Source: JAPOXR01 sp965214695
Lineage (GTDB): Bacteria; Pseudomonadota; Alphaproteobacteria; Rhodobacterales; Rhodobacteraceae
Direction: 5' to 3'
DNA: 64,000 nucleotides
Assembly (NCBI GenBank): GCA_965214695.1
Contig: OZ243967.1
Coordinates: forward strand, 3,038,001-3,102,000
Position 1 is the first letter of the stretch, and the number at the start of each line of letters is the position of its first letter. The notes under the pieces were generated by a model. It did not search any database and had not been told where the DNA came from. It saw only the letters and a program-made list of their open reading frames with translations. The position numbers were made by a program, and so were the translations under genes. Below, piece by piece: positions 7,642 through 16,152 of the stretch.

Positions 7642-7661
7642 TTACAACAATAATGTTGTAA
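7642..7661. promoter_or_regulatory. Palindromic operator candidate of the DUF6932-ImmA-beta operon
   Basis: TTACAACA (7642-7649) and TGTTGTAA (7654-7661) form a perfect 8-bp inverted repeat around ATAA. It lies 2 bases upstream of the DUF6932 ATG (minus strand, 7639), where the ribosome site would be, in an AT-rich patch. This is a good binding site for a dimeric HTH protein; the HTH-ImmA protein of the same operon is the obvious candidate. Confidence 0.65.
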
Positions 7662-8403
7662 CGAGTTTTAGTCAAGCAATGCGGCGGCGCGGTCAGAAGT
7701 TCTCCCAACCAGCACTTGAATTTCGTTGAACCTGATTTTCCGGATAGCGAGGCCATTTGGGCATGCAGCGAAGGTCCGCTTCTTTCGCCAGCTGTGCGCA
7801 ATTCTTGCATACATCACATCCGCTCGCCTGGAGTGTTGATCGCCCGAACATCAATTTCGGTCTGAGCCTTCCGGCCTCCCCTGCTCGGCTTCGCGTGTCG
7901 CACGTGAGAACAGGCCGATGGCCTGTCGCGCATTCGGACTTGCGTCCTCACCGCGGCGTAGCGCCCGCCATCCCGATTTGCCCGTCTCGCGAGCACTTCG
8001 CTCCCCGGCCGCTCCGCCGGATTGCGCTTTGGTCTGTTTTGCCAGGGGCAAAACGAACCCGTCGCTTCATCCGTCTTTCGCGACCGGTCGCACCGTTTTC
8101 CTGGTCGGGTCGGGCAAACCTACCGTCAATACACACATGTGAGCGTGGAAGCATATCCTCCGGATGGCCCCCAAATCCGTCCTCCTCAAGGAACGCAGAA
8201 CTTTTCGGCGAGGGCGACACGGGTGGAGAGGGCGGTTCAGTGCGTGAAGGCGTGCGTGTTCTCGGCGCCGTGCTCGGAAAACTTTTGCGCCCGGCAAGCT
8301 GGCGGCTGCGCCGCCCTGACCCGGGCAGATTCGGAAACCAGACATTCGGCCATGCCACCACACTCCCGTGGTGGGCCAGCAGTCGAACATCTGGAGAAAC
8401 CAA
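7662..8403. other. Intergenic region of plasmid-like character
   Basis: No convincing gene. The long frames here lack any recognisable motif. GTTTTGCC (8036-8043) and GGCAAAAC (8047-8054) make a perfect 8-bp hairpin with a 3-base loop. The sequence leads directly into the decayed DUF2493 gene and may be the old leader or transfer region that travelled with it. Confidence 0.5.
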
Positions 8404-9287
8404 GATGGCTTACGATCAAGCAAACACCTACGAGACCATCAAACTATTCGGGCTGACGGAAAAGGGCGCACAGTTGCGGAACCCGAGGATCACATCCTGA
8501 AGGACAATTTCATCCGGGAGACCTTCGAGGCCCTGTTCGGGCAGCTGCGCGGGACCGGCCTCGAGGCGGAAATCGAACCCCTCGCGCATGGGTTCGCGAC
8601 AATCCTGCAGCGGCGCAATGTGGTGCTTGGCAAGGAGGTCGACCGCGCCGCCGACAAGGTCGGCGACCGGGCGAAATGACACGACGGATCGGAGATCGCC
8701 GAAACTGCTCTGGAAGAGGAGCAGGTCCGCTTTCTGCACCTGTGCGAGATCGTCGTCGCCATCGAGGTGATGAGCGAGGCGGCGGCGAAATGCTACGAGA
8801 TCGAGGCAGGTCACGCCTTCATCCCTGCGGCAGGCGCGCGAGCGCCCGGGCAGGTGACCGGGGCCGTCTTCGAAGCCCGGCAGCTGCTGGAGCAGCATGA
8901 TCGCAAGACGGCTGCGAAGTCGAAGGTAAAGGGGGTTTCCCCTGATCGTCTCGAGGCCACCGACAGGGCCGATATCGATGTGATCTTCAACACGCTCGAC
9001 TAGGTTCGCGAGCGGATCCGTCAAGATCGCAACCAGGAGATCTTCCTCTGCCACAAGGGCGGCAAGCACGCACGGGGCGGAGATGATCGCGGCCCGGTGG
9101 GCGCTGGTCCGCACATGGGCGAGCGGCTCCGTTCAAGTGCAATGACGAGATGCTGGATGTTCGCGGCGACTGGTGTTGTTCTCTTCGGAGGTAACGGGGT
9201 CGCGCCGAACCTCGGTCAGACGGTGAAAGCAAAAGGGCTGACGGTCATGCGCATCGCGGACTTGGCGAAGAAGCCTGAAGAGCGTTG
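8404..9287 (+). pseudogene. DUF2493 (SLOG superfamily) gene, frameshifted
   Basis: The pieces of one protein lie in order but in different frames. MAYDQANTYETIKLFGLTE starts at 8404; DNFIRETFEALFGQL and EIEPLAHGFATIL follow before a stop at 8679; FLHLCEIVVAIEVMSEAAA and GAVFEARQLLEQHD follow before a stop at 9001; then FLCHKGGKH and finally GVVLFGGNGVAPNLGQ with VMRIADLAKKP, ending at 9287. This is the layout of the large DUF2493 proteins (C-terminal SLOG/YspA nucleotide-binding domain) common on alphaproteobacterial plasmids and integrative elements. At least three frameshifts or stops make it a pseudogene. SLOG domains bind nucleotide ligands and occur in conflict systems. It marks foreign DNA. 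Confidence 0.75.
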
Positions 9288-9536
9288 AAGTGAGAGGGTC
9301 GCGTGCGGCGCGGCCCTTACTTTGTTCCGCAGGGGCGGTGTTGCCGCAACATCGCTCCACTTGGTCACAAGACGCATCAACCGAGGCCTGAAGTGCCTTG
9401 CTGGTTCCTGTGGCCCGGTTTTCGCGCGATCTTGAGGTGCAGGGATGCTATCGCTGAAGCTTCTCTTCCGTCTTGCCCAGCAAAATTTATTTTTGATAGG
9501 TATATGTGTGCCAAGCAAAACATTGAAATAATAGCC

Positions 9537-10568
9537 ATGACCTCTTTCAGCAGCATCGCGATGAGCGCCTATACCGATCTGGTGCGACTCCTGAAGGATG
9601 ACACCCTGTCCGGTGTGGCGGGCAAACCGACGCGCAAAGAGCGCGGTGACAAGGCCTACTGGTACGCGGCCCGCCGGGTCGGAACCGGGATGCGCTTCAT
9701 CTATATCGGCGAAGACAGCGACGAGACGCGTGCACGCATCGATCGTATCGAGGAGATGCGCGCGACCGCAAGGGACCGACAGGCCGAGCGGTCGCGGCTG
9801 GTTCGGCTCCTGCGCGCGGAAGGCATGACGCCCACCGACCGGGCGACCGGCTCCATCCTCTCCGCCATGGCGGGTGCGGGGACATTCCGGCTGGGCGGCA
9901 CCATTGTCGGAACGAATGCGTTCCGGCTCTATGAAGGCGAGCTTGGCATCCGCCTGCCTCTCGGCGGCATGGCCAATACAGGCGAAATCGATATCGCGCA
10001 ATTCGAGAAGCTCAGCGTCGCCTTGCAGGATCAGGTCGACCCAAGCCTGGCCGAAACCTTCTCGGCGCTGAAGTTCGACCCGATCCTCGGGCAGGGCGAG
10101 GGCCGGACCTGGCGATGGGCGCAGGGTGGCAGCGGCCAGATGGTCGAGTTCCTGACGCCTGCCTTCGGGGATGAGACAATCCGGGATCTACCGGCCCTTG
10201 GCGCGGGCGCGCGGGCGCTCAACTACCTCAATTTCCTGATCGCCGAACCGATCTCTGCTGCGGCCCTCTATCGCTCCGGGGTGCTGGTGCAAATCCCGCG
10301 CCCGGAGCGCTATGCGATCCACAAGCTGATCATCGCCAGCCGGCGGCGCGACGGCGCCGGCAGGCTCAAATCCTCGAAGGACCGGGAACAGGCGGCCTTC
10401 CTGGTCGAAGTGATGGCCGAGGACCGTCCCGATGACCTGGCCCGGGCCTATGCCACCGCGCTCGAGGTTGGTCGGCGCTGGCGCGAGCACATCGGCCAGT
10501 CGCTGAAGCGCATGCCGGAGACCAGGACCATCCTCGAGAGCCTGGGCGCGTCGTCGCCGTGGCGATGA
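9537..10568 (+). CDS. GSU2403-family nucleotidyltransferase-fold protein
   Basis: About 343 residues matching the GSU2403 group (Pfam NTP_transf_8). The centre reads TFRLGGTIVGTNAF (117-128), then TGEIDIAQF with Glu150 and Asp152. In relatives the equivalent stretch is usually DIDFAH-like, so the first metal carboxylate is Glu here. A helical N-terminal part with many Arg and Glu residues precedes it. The substrate is unknown. The start is uncertain: ATG 9537 (MTSFSSIAM) or ATG 9504 (MCAKQN); neither has a good ribosome site, and an AT-rich, promoter-like stretch lies at 9483-9505. It is the last gene before direct repeat B and the second nucleotidyltransferase-fold gene of the island, after DUF6932. 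Confidence 0.8.
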   Translation: MTSFSSIAMSAYTDLVRLLKDDTLSGVAGKPTRKERGDKAYWYAARRVGTGMRFIYIGEDSDETRARIDRIEEMRATARDRQAERSRLVRLLRAEGMTPTDRATGSILSAMAGAGTFRLGGTIVGTNAFRLYEGELGIRLPLGGMANTGEIDIAQFEKLSVALQDQVDPSLAETFSALKFDPILGQGEGRTWRWAQGGSGQMVEFLTPAFGDETIRDLPALGAGARALNYLNFLIAEPISAAALYRSGVLVQIPRPERYAIHKLIIASRRRDGAGRLKSSKDREQAAFLVEVMAEDRPDDLARAYATALEVGRRWREHIGQSLKRMPETRTILESLGASSPWR

Positions 10569-10603
10569 CCGTTGCTGTGTTTCGTGTCCCAGGCAGACCT
10601 CTT

Positions 10604-11083
10604 GCAGACGGCCCCGAGCAGTCGCTGGTTGCCGCTTGCCTGACCGACCGCCGGCGGCTGGACGGCCATGGGTCCTGCCGAACCCGGTAGCGTGGAACTG
10701 GCGCCCTCGACCGGTGTTCACCTATTCATCCGTCTTCCGGGAGTCCGGGTCTGCGGCGCCGATGCCACGAAAGACGGCCCGGAGCGGCAATGCCCAGGCA
10801 ATCCCGGCGAGGGCATAAATGCCGAACTCGATCAGCACTGGCGGCCGGTCCAGCATGCCGACCAGGGTCACGGCAACGACAATGTAGACCGGAAGGCCGA
10901 CACAGAGGATGACCAGGGCCAGCACCCGTCGCTGCCGATGGGAGACTTTCACCATCCGGCACCCCGGGCTGGCAAGACCGGCCGGCCGGGCCGGGTCAGC
11001 CACGTCACTGCCTGCCTCCAGGATGCCTGGCTGCAACCCATGTGCAGGGTTCGGGCGGAATCACCGGCATTTGGTACATGGCA
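10604..11083. repeat. 480-bp direct repeat, copy B
   Basis: Near-identical to 3338-3817, in the same orientation, with about four mismatches and no indels. It contains the second complete DUF2842 gene. It ends sharply after ACATGGCA, and beyond it lies the purA 3' region. It is the right border of the 6.8-kb island, and recombination between the two copies would delete the island and leave one DUF2842 gene. Confidence 0.95.
10722..10955 (-). CDS. DUF2842 family small membrane protein (copy B)
   Basis: A 77-residue protein identical to the copy at 3456-3689: a basic N-terminus, two membrane helices and a short charged tail. DUF2842 proteins are alphaproteobacterial inner-membrane proteins of unknown function. 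This copy lies about 300 bases downstream of purA on the same strand, so it is the likely resident gene, possibly transcribed from purA. All four differences between the two 480-bp repeats lie outside the coding sequence, which points to a recent duplication or to selection on both copies. Confidence 0.85.
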   Translation of the reverse strand: MVKVSHRQRRVLALVILCVGLPVYIVVAVTLVGMLDRPPVLIEFGIYALAGIAWALPLRAVFRGIGAADPDSRKTDE

Positions 11084-11256
11084 TGACACTTGCCAGAAAA
11101 CCGCCAGGAACGACAGCCCCGGCCTCGGTCCTGACCGCCGGTGGCGGGCTCTGCGGTCGTGTCCGGGAGACATGCTGCCGGAGACATCTAGGCGGCGAGG
11201 AGGCAGGCAGAAGTGTCTTCGGGTGGGCACGCCACCGGGCCTGCCTGCTGGCGGTG

Positions 11257-12549
11257 CTATGCTGCAAAGTGGCCGGAGCGGGCGAAGGTGTCGTCCCGGT
11301 CGGGGGATGTCGAAATGATGTCCACGGGAATTCCGACGAGTTCCTCGATTCGCCGGATATAATTGCGGGCCTCCTCCGGCAATTGGTGGAATGAGCGGAT
11401 GGCGCTGACGCTGCCCGTCCAGCCGGGCATCACTTCGTATACCGGCTCCAGACCCTGCTGGTCCTCGCCGCTCGCCGGCATCCGGTCGATCATCTCGCCG
11501 TCCAGCCGGTAGCCGGTGCAGATCTTCAGTGCCGGCAGTGAATCGAGAACGTCGATCTTGGTGAGCGCCAGGCTGCCGATGCCGCCAAGCTCGCAGATTT
11601 GCCTGACCAGAACGGCATCGAGCCATCCGCAGCGGCGGGGCCGGCCGGTGACAGTGCCGAATTCGTGTCCACGTTCCGCCAGATGCTGTCCATCGCTGTC
11701 GGAGAGTTCGGTCGGAAACGGCCCTTCGCCTACCCTGGTGGTATAGGCCTTGCACACGCCAAGGATGTGATGAAGCTCGCCGGGACCGACCCCGGAGCCG
11801 GCAGCCGCAGCCCCGGCAACGGTCGAGGAGGAAGTGACAAAGGGGTAGGTTCCATGGTCGATATCAAGCAGCGCGCCCTGCGCCCCTTCGAACAGGATCG
11901 ACTGATTCTGTCGGCTCCGCTCCCGGAGAACCCGCCAGGCCGGTCCGGCAAATTCGAGCAACCGCGGGGCAATTGCGAACAATTGGTCCTTCAGCTTCCG
12001 GGCATCGACCGGCTCCACCCCCAACCCGGCCCGTACCACGTCATGGTAGTTGGTCAGCCTGCCGATCAGCCCATCTATCGACCGGGGGTGCCGCAGATCG
12101 GCGACCCTGATTGCCCGTCTTCCGATCTTGTCCTCATAGGCTGGCCCGATTCCCTTGCCCGTGGTGCCGATCCTGCCGCGGCCGGCACGCTGCTCCCACA
12201 GCCGGTCCAACTCCCTGTGCAGGGGCAGGATCAGCGGCGCATTCTCCGCCACCAGCAGGTTTTCGGATGTCACGGCAATTCCCTGGCCGGCCAGGGCGTC
12301 GATCTCGTCAATCATCGCCCATGGGTCAAGAACGGTGCCATTGCCAATGACATTCAGCTTGCCGGACCTGACAACGCCGGATGGCAGCATGGACAGCTTG
12401 TAGACCTGGTCGCCGACAACCATGGTGTGTCCGGCATTGTTCCCACCCTGGAAGCGGACGATGACATCCGAGAGGCCGGCAAGCCAGTCCACGATCTTGC
12501 CCTTGCCCTCGTCTCCCCACTGTATTCCGGTAACCACGGTGTTGGTCAT
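11257..12549 (-). CDS. purA: Adenylosuccinate synthetase
   Basis: A 430-residue enzyme, full family length. It joins IMP and aspartate with GTP to give adenylosuccinate, the first committed step to AMP. The GTP-binding loop GIQWGDEGKGK begins at residue 8, FQGGNNAGHT follows, and GTTGKGIGPAY and TVTGRPRRCGWLD are further signature stretches. ATG 12549 (MTNTVVTGIQ) is chosen over the longer frame because the family starts here and GGGAG lies about 9 bases upstream. It is divergent from secG with a gap of about 200 bases. Cytoplasmic and essential for purine synthesis. No anomalies seen. Confidence 0.97.
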   Translation of the reverse strand: MTNTVVTGIQWGDEGKGKIVDWLAGLSDVIVRFQGGNNAGHTMVVGDQVYKLSMLPSGVVRSGKLNVIGNGTVLDPWAMIDEIDALAGQGIAVTSENLLVAENAPLILPLHRELDRLWEQRAGRGRIGTTGKGIGPAYEDKIGRRAIRVADLRHPRSIDGLIGRLTNYHDVVRAGLGVEPVDARKLKDQLFAIAPRLLEFAGPAWRVLRERSRQNQSILFEGAQGALLDIDHGTYPFVTSSSTVAGAAAAGSGVGPGELHHILGVCKAYTTRVGEGPFPTELSDSDGQHLAERGHEFGTVTGRPRRCGWLDAVLVRQICELGGIGSLALTKIDVLDSLPALKICTGYRLDGEMIDRMPASGEDQQGLEPVYEVMPGWTGSVSAIRSFHQLPEEARNYIRRIEELVGIPVDIISTSPDRDDTFARSGHFAA

Positions 12550-12745
12550 GCCGGCATTCTCCCGAAGCGACGTCGTGCCGGTCAATTATCCGGAATGAAT
12601 TTTGCTGGAAACCGGTAATCTGCGGCGAGCCGGGGCAATTCTCGTCTCCGTGAATTCTCGCGGTCCTGCCTTGCGGGCCGGCTGGAATACCAATAATAGC
12701 CACTCTCCTCCTGTTGGCAGGCCCTACGCAACGTCAGACGATGGC

Positions 12746-13099
12746 ATGAGCAACGTTACACTTACAATTCACCTGATCCTGGCACTCGTGTTGATCGGAA
12801 TCGTGCTGATGCAGCGCTCCGAAGGCGGGGGCCTGGGAATCGGCGGCGGCGGTGGTGGCGTCATGTCGGGTCGGTCGGCTGCAACCGCTCTCGGCAAGGT
12901 GACCTGGCTGGTTGCGATCGCGTTTCTGACGACCTCGCTGACGATGACCATCATCACCGCCAAGCAGCAGGCTGGCGATTCGGTCATCGAGCGGGCAGGC
13001 GGGCAGGCGCCAACCGCCGACGAATCGACCATTGACGGACAATCACTGCTGCCACCGACGCTTCCCGACTCTCCGTCCACGCCACCCAAGGCCGAATAG
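12746..13099 (+). CDS. secG: Preprotein translocase subunit SecG
   Basis: A 117-residue inner-membrane protein. The N-terminus TIHLILALVLIGIVLMQRSEGGG is the first SecG helix followed by its conserved QRSEGGGLG motif. A glycine-rich loop and a second helix (VTWLVAIAFLTTSLTMTII) come next, then a proline-rich cytoplasmic tail typical of alphaproteobacteria. SecG assists the SecYEG channel in protein export. ATG 12746 matches the family start; an earlier frame to 12602 has no similarity. It lies upstream of pyrG with a gap of about 155 bases, a common alphaproteobacterial order. Confidence 0.93.
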   Translation: MSNVTLTIHLILALVLIGIVLMQRSEGGGLGIGGGGGGVMSGRSAATALGKVTWLVAIAFLTTSLTMTIITAKQQAGDSVIERAGGQAPTADESTIDGQSLLPPTLPDSPSTPPKAE

Positions 13100-13254
13100 A
13101 CCGGCAATCCTGCAGGAAACTGCCGCTTTCCGCAAAAATCGGCACAAGCGAACTTGCGGAGTCCGGTGTTTTTCGTATTCTTTGAATCCCATATCTTTCG
13201 TGTTCGTTCTGCACGCGAAGTCGGCAGTTTCGCCGGATTTGGGGTTTGATCAAG

Positions 13255-14913
13255 ATGACAAGATACGTCTTCATTACCGGTGGGGTCGTCTCCTCGCTCG
13301 GCAAGGGACTCGCCGCCGCGGCGCTTGGGGCGCTTCTGCAGGCACGTGGATACTCGGTCCGCCTTCGCAAGCTTGATCCCTATCTGAACGTCGATCCCGG
13401 CACGATGAGCCCGTTTGAACACGGGGAAGTGTTTGTGACCGATGACGGGGCGGAAACCGACCTGGATATCGGACATTACGAGCGTTTTACCGGGGTGGCC
13501 GCCCGCAGTTCCGATTGCGTGTCATCGGGTCGGATCTATTCGAATGTTCTCGAAAAGGAACGGCGCGGCGAGTTCCTGGGCGAGACCATCCAGGTCATTC
13601 CGCATGTCACCAACGAGATCAAGGATTTCGTCAGGTCGAACGAGGACGGGGTCGATTTCATGCTGTGCGAGATCGGCGGTACGGTCGGCGATATCGAGGG
13701 CCTGCCCTTTTTCGAGGCCATCAGGCAGTTTTCGAGGGAGCAGGATCCCGGAAGCTGCATCTTCCTGCACGTGACGCTGGTGCCGTATATCGAGGCCTGC
13801 AACGAGCTGAAGACCAAGCCGACCCAGCATTCGGTCAAGGAGTTGCGGTCGATTGGCATAGCACCGGATATCCTGGTGTGCCGGTCGGAATTGCCGATTC
13901 CGCAGAAGGAGCGGGAGAAGATTGCCCTGTTCTGCAATGTCAGGACCGATGCGGTGATTTCGGCGCCGAACCTGACCTCGATCTATGACGCTCCGATCAC
14001 CTATCACGAGGAAGGCCTCGATGATTCGGTGTTGGCGGCATTCGGTCTCCAGGGCGGAATGCAGCCGGAGTTGGGCCGGTGGAAGGAAGTCAATCACCGC
14101 CTGAACCATTCCGATGGCGAAGTCCAGATTGCCCTGGTCGGGAAATATACCGGGCTTGAAGATGCCTACAAATCGATCGTCGAGGCCCTGGCGCATGGCG
14201 GAATCGCCAACCGGATGCTGGTGAAGACCAAGTGGATCGAGGCCGAGATCTTCGAGAAGGAGGATCCGGCCCGGAGCCTGGAGGGATGCCATGGCATTCT
14301 GCTGCCGGGCGGCTTTGGCGAGCGGGGCAGCGAAGGCAAGATCAAGGCAGCCGGCTTTGCCAGGAAAAACGGAATTCCCTTCTTCGGGATCTGCATGGGC
14401 ATGCAGATGGCGGTAATTGAGATGGCCCGCTCCCTCGTGGGCGTTGTCAATGCCGGCTCGGAAGAGTTCGATCATGAGAGCTGGAACGGCGGCAATGGCG
14501 CGCGGAGGTTCGTGCCCGTGGTCTACCATCTCGACAAGTGGTTGCAGGGAAACAAGCTGGTCGAGCGGAGGCTCGATGGGCAGAAGGGCGGGTCGATGCG
14601 ACTCGGACTCTATCCGGCAAAGCTGGTCAAGGGCAGCAAGGTCGAGGCGATCTATGGCGCCGGCGAGATCATGGAGAGGCATCGGCATCGCTACGAGGTG
14701 GCGCTGGACTACCGTGACCGGCTGGCTGACCATGGCGTGATCTTCTCGGGAATGTCGCCGGATGGCAGCCTGCCGGAGATCGTGGAGATCGAGGAACATC
14801 CCTGGTTCATCGGCGTCCAGTTCCACCCGGAGCTGAAATCCGGCCCGCTGAACCCCCACCCGCTTTTTGCAGATTTCATCCAGGCCGCGGTCCGGCAATC
14901 CCGCCCCGGGTAG
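13255..14913 (+). CDS. pyrG: CTP synthase
   Basis: A 552-residue enzyme that aminates UTP to CTP with ATP and glutamine. It begins RYVFITGGVVSSLGKGLAAA, the conserved synthetase loop, followed by LDPYLNVDPGTMSPFEHGEV. The C-terminal glutamine amidotransferase domain has the nucleophile Cys in GICMGMQMAVIE, with the His-Glu pair in VQFHPELKS. ATG 13255 is preferred to the TTG at 13246 because the family starts with MTRY or MARY. The gene is complete and in a core context. Confidence 0.97.
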   Translation: MTRYVFITGGVVSSLGKGLAAAALGALLQARGYSVRLRKLDPYLNVDPGTMSPFEHGEVFVTDDGAETDLDIGHYERFTGVAARSSDCVSSGRIYSNVLEKERRGEFLGETIQVIPHVTNEIKDFVRSNEDGVDFMLCEIGGTVGDIEGLPFFEAIRQFSREQDPGSCIFLHVTLVPYIEACNELKTKPTQHSVKELRSIGIAPDILVCRSELPIPQKEREKIALFCNVRTDAVISAPNLTSIYDAPITYHEEGLDDSVLAAFGLQGGMQPELGRWKEVNHRLNHSDGEVQIALVGKYTGLEDAYKSIVEALAHGGIANRMLVKTKWIEAEIFEKEDPARSLEGCHGILLPGGFGERGSEGKIKAAGFARKNGIPFFGICMGMQMAVIEMARSLVGVVNAGSEEFDHESWNGGNGARRFVPVVYHLDKWLQGNKLVERRLDGQKGGSMRLGLYPAKLVKGSKVEAIYGAGEIMERHRHRYEVALDYRDRLADHGVIFSGMSPDGSLPEIVEIEEHPWFIGVQFHPELKSGPLNPHPLFADFIQAAVRQSRPG

Positions 14914-14988
14914 CCGGTGGGACCTGCCTTCCCCCGGGAGTAGCATCCGGGCGGATCGACGACAGCAGATGGCAGTCCCGGAGACGTG

Positions 14989-15729
14989 ATGGACACCGAA
15001 TTCCAATCCACGACGGCCGGATTGCCGGCAGGAGATACCGCCGGCAGGCCCGGGATCCTGGTTTGCGCCTCCGATGGAGCCACGATCATCGGCAGCGGCA
15101 AGGCCAATTCGGCAATCCTGTCGCGGGCGCTCCTGCAGGCGCCGGTGCTGGTGGCCGCAGATGGCGGCGTAGCACGGGCGCTCGAATGCGGATACATGCC
15201 CGAGGCGGTGATCGGGGACATGGATTCACTGCCAGAGCAGTGCCGACAAGACATGCCGCCCGGCAGGATACACCGGATTGGCGAGCAGGACTCGACGGAT
15301 TTCGACAAGTGCATCCGGTCGATTGATGCGCCGCACCTGGTCGGTGTCGGCGTTTGCGGGCCGCGGTTCGACCACGGGCTGTCATCGTTGCATTCCCTGC
15401 TTTGCAATCGTCATCGGACGATAATCCTGGTCACCGCCACCGACACGATATTCCTGTGTCCGCCGGAGATCCGCCTCGACATCTCGCCCGGCAGCCGGGT
15501 GTCGCTGTTTCCCATGGGTGTCTCGACGGGCCGCTCGACCGGACTGAAATGGAATATCGACGGGCTCAACATGTCACCGGGAGGACAGATCGCCTGTTCG
15601 AACGAGGCCACCACCGGCGAAGTCGGCATCGAGGCCGATCAGCCGAACCTGCTGGTGATCCTGCCAGCCCGGGAGTTCGAGAATTCCGCCCGCACCCTGG
15701 CTACCACCGAATCATGGAATCGGGGCTGA
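14989..15729 (+). CDS. Thiamine pyrophosphokinase
   Basis: A 246-residue protein of the thiamine diphosphokinase family, which transfers pyrophosphate from ATP to thiamine. The conserved stretches are VAADGGVARAL, AVIGDMDSLPEQ and QDSTDFDKCIRSI; the last matches the family's D-x-TDF-x-K motif. CGPRFDHGLSSLHSLL follows as the GGRxDH-like stretch. The first 25 residues before ILVCASDGA are a low-similarity extension. ATG 14989 has GGAG at 14977-14980; a GTG three bases earlier is possible. It lies 75 bases after pyrG on the same strand. Cytoplasmic; provides ThDP for enzymes such as the AruI-like one at 55855. Confidence 0.88.
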   Translation: MDTEFQSTTAGLPAGDTAGRPGILVCASDGATIIGSGKANSAILSRALLQAPVLVAADGGVARALECGYMPEAVIGDMDSLPEQCRQDMPPGRIHRIGEQDSTDFDKCIRSIDAPHLVGVGVCGPRFDHGLSSLHSLLCNRHRTIILVTATDTIFLCPPEIRLDISPGSRVSLFPMGVSTGRSTGLKWNIDGLNMSPGGQIACSNEATTGEVGIEADQPNLLVILPAREFENSARTLATTESWNRG

Positions 15730-15929
15730 GTGCCTGCCGGCGGTATGGCCAGGCGATTTTGCGCTGTGCGGGCGATCTGTTTCAGGCTGGACCGGCGCTT
15801 GTCCGCATGGGGCCCGAAATGTCGGCAAATCCCCAACAGGTGCTGGTCTTGGCAATCCGTTTCTAGGCGATTCGCATGGCAACACCATAATATCAGGGTA
15901 GGCGACGACTTAAGCTTGTCGCTTTTGGC

Positions 15930-16091
15930 ATGACGGCAAGAGGCTTGGGAGTGACGTCGAAGCTTGATGGGAGTGTAAATCGGCTTGCCAATTCCATGGG
16001 TCAGGAATTGGGTGAGGCCGTCGAAGGCGCGGTCGAGCTACTGACAGCACGTGACAAGGTGTTGGATATCAATACGAGAGATATGGAGTGA
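15930..16091 (+). CDS. Possible small protein of 53 residues
   Basis: A short frame from ATG 15930 to TGA 16089-16091. The predicted peptide is amphipathic and acidic (LANSMGQELGEAVEGAVELL), the sort of helix seen in small antitoxin or regulator proteins. No ribosome site is obvious and no family is recognised. It lies between the thiamine pyrophosphokinase and the small-protein/protease pair at 16153. Chance cannot be excluded. Confidence 0.3.
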   Translation: MTARGLGVTSKLDGSVNRLANSMGQELGEAVEGAVELLTARDKVLDINTRDME

Positions 16092-16152
16092 AGTTCAGGA
16101 ACTCCGGTTGAGTTGTCTGATCGATAGATACCTATTGTTGAAGAGGGCTGCC

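Noticed and set aside
4227..7810. Reading the sce7726/beta/ImmA/DUF6932 genes as a prophage remnant
   Set aside because: No capsid, tail, terminase, integrase or lysis gene is nearby; the genes are intact and operonic, so an independent defence or conflict module fits better.
8036..8054. GTTTTGCC/GGCAAAAC hairpin as a transfer origin or terminator
   Set aside because: The stem is perfect, but no relaxase, nick-site consensus or T-run accompanies it, so no function can be assigned.
9288..9536. Start of the GSU2403-type gene at 9303
   Set aside because: The added 78 residues have no similarity to the family and include the AT-rich promoter-like stretch, so a start at 9504 or 9537 is preferred.
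10188..10721. Minus-strand frame spanning the GSU2403 gene end and repeat B
   Set aside because: No motif; it crosses the repeat boundary, and the matching frame in repeat A is different, so it is not a real gene.
11599..12618. 339-codon plus-strand frame opposite purA
   Set aside because: Shadow of purA; codon pattern fits the opposite strand.
13522..15006. 494-codon minus-strand frame opposite pyrG
   Set aside because: Antisense of the CTP synthase gene, with no family similarity and no ribosome site.
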